Shown here piece after piece: positions 60,674 through 64,000 of a stretch of DNA of 64,000 bases. The DNA comes from Fimenecus sp045594885 (lineage in GTDB: Bacteria; Bacillota; Clostridia; Oscillospirales; Acutalibacteraceae). The translations under genes were made by a program, and so were the position numbers. The stretch's first letter is position 1; each line of letters starts with the position of its first letter. The stretch lies in NCBI GenBank assembly GCA_045594885.1, contig JAZNZJ010000026.1:1-64000 (forward strand), in the 5' to 3' direction. The notes beneath the pieces are model-generated. The model saw nothing but the letters and a program-made list of their open reading frames with translations, was not told the DNA's origin and ran no database searches.

Positions 60674-62197
60674 TTATTTACGCTTTCTCTTGCTATCGTC
60701 GTCATGACCGTAACCATAGCCATAACCATAACCGTAGCCATAACCATAACCGTAGCCATAACCATAGCCTTTTCTACGTTTACGGCTGAGTTTAACAAAG
60801 CTTGAAGCAGAGCCATTATCAGCATCATTATAGATACAACCGATAACTTCTTTACCTGTACTTGTCATATCTTCAATAGTCTTCTTGATTCTACGCTTTG
60901 ATGAATGGTCTCTTCTAACAACCATAACACTTGCATCTGCATACTGAGCAATAATAGCAGCATCAGCAACAAGACCTGCAGGAGGTGTATCAATAATAAT
61001 GTAGTCGAACTTGTTCTTTAATTCTTCCATAACATCTGCTGCTTCATCAGAAGAAAGAAGTTCAGCAGGGTCAGCAGTTGGCTGACTTGTAATAAGAAGG
61101 AACAAGTTGAACTTGTCTGAATATTTAACAGCTTCATTAAGACTTGTTTCGCCTCTGATGATACCTGCAAGACCTAATTCGTTAGTTGCAGAAACACCAA
61201 GTTCTTTGTAAACTGATGGCTTACGAAGGTCAGCATCTATCAAGAGAACTGACTTGCCGATTTTTGCAAGTGCAAGTGCAGTATTTGTTGCAGATGTTGT
61301 TTTACCCTCATTAGCAAAAGTACTTGTGAAAACAAATGCTTTATAATCGTGACGTTTAGCGGCTGTTTCAAGCTTTGTTCTAATAAGCTTGAATGCTTCA
61401 ATAAACATAAAGCCCGTCTTTCTGTCAGTGATAAGCAAGTTCTGTTTCTCGCCTTTTTTATCTGACTTTTTAATATGAACAACCGAACCGAGAACCTTAT
61501 GACCGATTTTATTTGTAATATCATCAGGGTCTTTAACTGTATCTTTGATGAAGATAATTGCACAGAGAATAAGCACAACTATACCTGCACCTGCTACAAA
61601 GCCGAGTAATGTGTAAAGCAATGTACTGCTGTCGCTATTAGCTTCTTCAGGCATTACAGGAGGGTCAATCATAATAGCACGTGTGCTTTGGTATGCCTTA
61701 TCTGTAATCTGGTTATAATTGTTAACATAGCTTACTGCAACCGCATATGAAGCACCTGCGTTAGGGCTTGTAACTGAAAGAGCTATAATCGCAGTATCTT
61801 CCATAAGAGTTGACTTTATCATACTCTTAACATCTGCACCTGTAAGAGGCTCACCGTCAACAGTGTAACCGCTGTTCTCTGCAACGATTTCCATAAGACT
61901 GTTTGTCTCAGTCATAATGTACTGATAGTTCTTTGCAAGACTGATACCCGCACTAATGTCAGATGAACTCTGTCCGCCAACCTGTGCATTTTCACCCTTA
62001 TTATCAATAACAAAACGCATAGTACAAGTATATGTAGGAACATATGTTGCTTTCGCAACAGCGAAGCCGGCACTTGCACAGATAATTGCTGCAAGAACAA
62101 TTATCCACCATTTTTGCATAACACGAACCGCATATTGAGCAATAGTCTGAAAATCTATTCCTTCATTTACGGGAGTATTTTTTGTATTGTATTCCAT
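60674..62197 (-). CDS. Wzz/BY-kinase fusion with Gly-Tyr tail (polysaccharide chain-length and tyrosine kinase)
   Basis: A 507-aa capsule or exopolysaccharide control protein. The N-terminal Wzz domain has helices at about 27-50 and 190-213 and ends with a proline-rich PPVMPEEA block. The cytoplasmic kinase follows with Walker A as ANEGKTTSATN (about 296), Walker A' VLLIDADLRKP (about 325) and Walker B IIIDTPPAG (about 405). The tail is RKRRK, ten exact Gly-Tyr pairs, then GHDDDSKRKRK, replacing the usual loose tyrosine cluster. Start ATG 62197 with AGGAGC ahead. No glycosyltransferases lie in the window, though genes further right may belong. Confidence 0.88.
   Translation of the reverse strand: MEYNTKNTPVNEGIDFQTIAQYAVRVMQKWWIIVLAAIICASAGFAVAKATYVPTYTCTMRFVIDNKGENAQVGGQSSSDISAGISLAKNYQYIMTETNSLMEIVAENSGYTVDGEPLTGADVKSMIKSTLMEDTAIIALSVTSPNAGASYAVAVSYVNNYNQITDKAYQSTRAIMIDPPVMPEEANSDSSTLLYTLLGFVAGAGIVVLILCAIIFIKDTVKDPDDITNKIGHKVLGSVVHIKKSDKKGEKQNLLITDRKTGFMFIEAFKLIRTKLETAAKRHDYKAFVFTSTFANEGKTTSATNTALALAKIGKSVLLIDADLRKPSVYKELGVSATNELGLAGIIRGETSLNEAVKYSDKFNLFLLITSQPTADPAELLSSDEAADVMEELKNKFDYIIIDTPPAGLVADAAIIAQYADASVMVVRRDHSSKRRIKKTIEDMTSTGKEVIGCIYNDADNGSASSFVKLSRKRRKGYGYGYGYGYGYGYGYGYGYGHDDDSKRKRK
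60710..60769. repeat. Ten-copy hexamer repeat coding for (Gly-Tyr)10
   Basis: Ten hexamers of the form (A/G)TA(A/G)CC on the plus strand, in frame with the BY-kinase gene. Copy number may differ between strains by slippage without breaking the frame. Confidence 0.85.
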
Positions 62198-62243
62198 AAT
62201 AAAGCTCCTATCCACTTTTTACTGAATTTATTACATTCAGTTT

Positions 62244-62272
62244 ATTATATCAAAGCATTTTGCGATATGCAA
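62244..62272 (-). promoter_or_regulatory. Promoter of the BY-kinase gene
   Basis: TTGCAT (62272-62267), 17-bp spacer, consensus TATAAT (62249-62244). A small ACTGAA/TTCAGT hairpin (62221-62241) lies in the 5' leader. Confidence 0.7.
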
Positions 62273-62301
62273 TATATTTTGACAAAAATTTATTTTATGC
62301 T

Positions 62302-63942
62302 TTAGTTTTCTGATATTTTACCGTCGCCAATCGTTATAATACGGTCACATTTTTCTAAAACACTTTCTCGGTGAGTGATAAAAAGAACAGTAATATCGTC
62401 ACGTGCTTGAAGATTGTCAAGCATTCTGCTTTCACTTTCAGCATCTAAAGCACTTGTTGACTCATCCATTAAAAGAATTTTGCCCTTTCCTAAAAGTGCA
62501 CGTGCAACCGCAAGACGTTGGGCCTGACCCTCAGAAATACTTGAACCGCCTTCGCCCAACTGAAAGTCCAATCCGCCCTCAAGCGTATAGGCAAATTCAG
62601 CGCAGGCATCTGTAAGAGCCCTTTCAATCTGTTCGTCCGTTGCATCGGGACAAAGCAAGGTTATGTTTTCTCTTACCGTACCACTGAAAAGCATATTGCC
62701 TTGTGGCACAACCGAATAAAGTCTTCTCGACTCAACACAAGGTGCATCACCCGTTGTAGTTTTTATTACTACTGAACCACTGTTAGGCTGATAAAGTCCC
62801 GTAATAAGTTTAAATATTGTAGATTTACCCGCACCCGACGGACCTTTTATACCAACAAAATCACCTTTGTTGATTACAAAATCCGATTTTTCAATAACGC
62901 ACTCATCACCATAACCAAATGTTACATTTTCTGCGTTTATTGAGATAAAATCGTCATAGCTTATTTTTCTTTTGTGCTCATATTCTTTTTCCAAATGAGA
63001 TATTTCAATCAATCTTTGAGCGGAGGCGGTCATAGCAAAAAAGGCGGGTAAAACACCTGTTATACCGATAACCGGTGACTGCAACTGATTCACAAGTTGA
63101 ATTATTGCAACTACAGTACCAAGACTCATTGTGCCCTTGAAAATTCCATAAGAGCCATATGCCATTGCAACGAGAAAGCCAGCAGCAAAAGCAAGAGAAA
63201 AACCAATATTTGCTATAATTGTAAATGTTTTTTTCTTAACCTTCTGTTTATAAAGTTTGCGTTGATGATTTGCCGAATTTGCGAGTACTTTCTTCTCTAT
63301 TCCGAACACTTTTACCGCAAAAAGATTTTCAATCATTTCCTGCATAAAAGCACGAACTCTTGCGTCTTTTTCCTGCACTCTCTGATGCAATTGCTTCAAC
63401 GATTTGCGAAAAATTACCGCAACTACTATTATTAAAATTCCACACCCGATAAACAAAATTGCAAAACGTTTGTCGAGTGTAAAAAGTGCAATCGCAGCAC
63501 TGCCGATACGCACAATGTACCCTACAACCGATGGCAAAATACTAACATAACTGTCACTCACAAGAGAAGCATCCGCTGTCAATCTCGCCATCAAGTCACC
63601 GCTGTGACGTTCGTTTGATGACCCATATTCACCGTAAAGTATGCTTGAAAACACACTTGTTCTCAACGCAATTTCAGCCTTGCCCTGACCCATCGCCTCA
63701 ATAAGCGATGAAATAACACGGGTTGCCATCTGCGATAAAATTAACAATAATAAAAGCAATGTATATCTGAAAAGTCCGTCTGCATCAAGTGCTTGTGCAT
63801 AGTCCATTACTTTCTTTGACAGCATTGCAAATAATGTAACGCACAAAGCCGACCAGGCATTAAGCATACAAAGTGTAAGAATTTCACGTCTTCGCTTACC
63901 ACACTTTTCATATACCCATTTCAATACCGTAAAATCTTTCAT
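62302..63942 (-). CDS. ABC exporter (fused permease-ATPase)
   Basis: A 546-aa half-transporter. Six transmembrane helices (about 20-300) with the coupling part YGSSNERHSGDLMARLTAD are followed by the ATPase: Walker A GPSGAGKST (about 367), signature SISEGQAQRLAVARALL (about 460-476; first part differs from L-S-G-G-Q as in many exporters), Walker B ILLMDESTSALD (about 485) and the His switch FITHRE. No peptidase domain is seen. Homodimeric export of a lipid, peptide or drug is possible; substrate unknown. Confidence 0.9.
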   Translation of the reverse strand: MKDFTVLKWVYEKCGKRRREILTLCMLNAWSALCVTLFAMLSKKVMDYAQALDADGLFRYTLLLLLLILSQMATRVISSLIEAMGQGKAEIALRTSVFSSILYGEYGSSNERHSGDLMARLTADASLVSDSYVSILPSVVGYIVRIGSAAIALFTLDKRFAILFIGCGILIIVVAVIFRKSLKQLHQRVQEKDARVRAFMQEMIENLFAVKVFGIEKKVLANSANHQRKLYKQKVKKKTFTIIANIGFSLAFAAGFLVAMAYGSYGIFKGTMSLGTVVAIIQLVNQLQSPVIGITGVLPAFFAMTASAQRLIEISHLEKEYEHKRKISYDDFISINAENVTFGYGDECVIEKSDFVINKGDFVGIKGPSGAGKSTIFKLITGLYQPNSGSVVIKTTTGDAPCVESRRLYSVVPQGNMLFSGTVRENITLLCPDATDEQIERALTDACAEFAYTLEGGLDFQLGEGGSSISEGQAQRLAVARALLGKGKILLMDESTSALDAESESRMLDNLQARDDITVLFITHRESVLEKCDRIITIGDGKISEN

Positions 63943-63956
63943 TTTCTAATCACTTT

Positions 63957-64000
63957 TCATTCGTCGATAAGATTATATTTTCTCATTTTTTCAATGAGTT
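63957..64000 (-). CDS. C-terminal end of an unidentified gene (partial)
   Basis: The only minus-strand frame open to the right edge ends LIEKMRKYNLIDE and stops with TGA at 63959-63957, 14 bp ahead of the ABC transporter start. The short gap suggests an upstream operon partner. Too little is present to name it. Confidence 0.35.
   Translation of the reverse strand, partial: LIEKMRKYNLIDE

Noticed and set aside
62470..62560. ABC signature I-S-E-G-Q as a sign of a degenerate ATPase
   Set aside because: Deviation in the first residues of this motif is common in active exporters, and all other motifs are intact.

Overview
The window is a 64-kb chromosomal segment of a low-GC Gram-positive bacterium, most likely a member of the class Clostridia near the Ruminococcaceae/Oscillospiraceae. 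This is judged from gene content and order (hisS-aspS; infC-rpmI-rplT; dprA-topA-trmFO-rnc-smc-ftsY), a type I dockerin, strong Shine-Dalgarno sites and sigma-A type promoters. It is not a 16S-based call. No rRNA, tRNA, CRISPR array, phage or transposase gene was found.

Layout. 1-2.2 kb: end of hisS, aspS and a small membrane protein. 2.2-4.6 kb: a secreted protein of about 16 Cys-x-x-Cys repeats ending in a dockerin. 4.7-9.2 kb: a MurE-like ligase, a 65-aa protein, a GPH-type sugar transporter and a phosphoesterase. 9.2-9.6 kb: an intergenic region full of palindromic repeats. 9.6-14.1 kb: a phosphoesterase, a D,D-carboxypeptidase, a beta-lactamase-fold hydrolase and two small membrane proteins. 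14.1-18.7 kb: two rRNA methyltransferases, a chromate-transporter pair and a cyclase-family hydrolase. 18.7-35.5 kb: one long housekeeping gene train on the minus strand (TrmH-type methyltransferase, dprA, topA, trmFO, rnc, radical SAM, smc, ftsY, rdgB, yhbY, nadD, yqeK, rsfS, leuS) closed by a terminator after leuS. 35.5-36.9 kb: infC-rpmI-rplT behind an L20-type leader; infC appears to start at AUC. 37-42.7 kb: surface lipase, lipoprotein, membrane M28 peptidase and M15-family protein.

42.8-56.5 kb is the most unusual part. It is a predicted single operon of 14 genes, with one strong promoter at 56459-56487 and one clear terminator at 42781-42803. In transcription order it holds a membrane-anchored protein, a 1772-aa secreted protein, eleven small secreted paralogs (A1-A11) and an Asp-rich, thrombospondin-3-like calcium-binding membrane protein. 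The eleven paralogs and the C-terminus of the giant share one roughly 115-residue, probably all-beta module, giving twelve copies. I do not recognise the module as a named family. A surface-assembled structure is the natural guess, but it is only inference.

56.9-64 kb: an SPFH/NfeD membrane pair with a DUF1836 regulator that has a palindromic operator inside its own promoter, a MATE exporter, a Wzz/BY-kinase with a ten-fold Gly-Tyr tail, and an ABC exporter. The many secreted, wall-active and polysaccharide-related genes suggest that the accessory regions mainly serve the cell surface.
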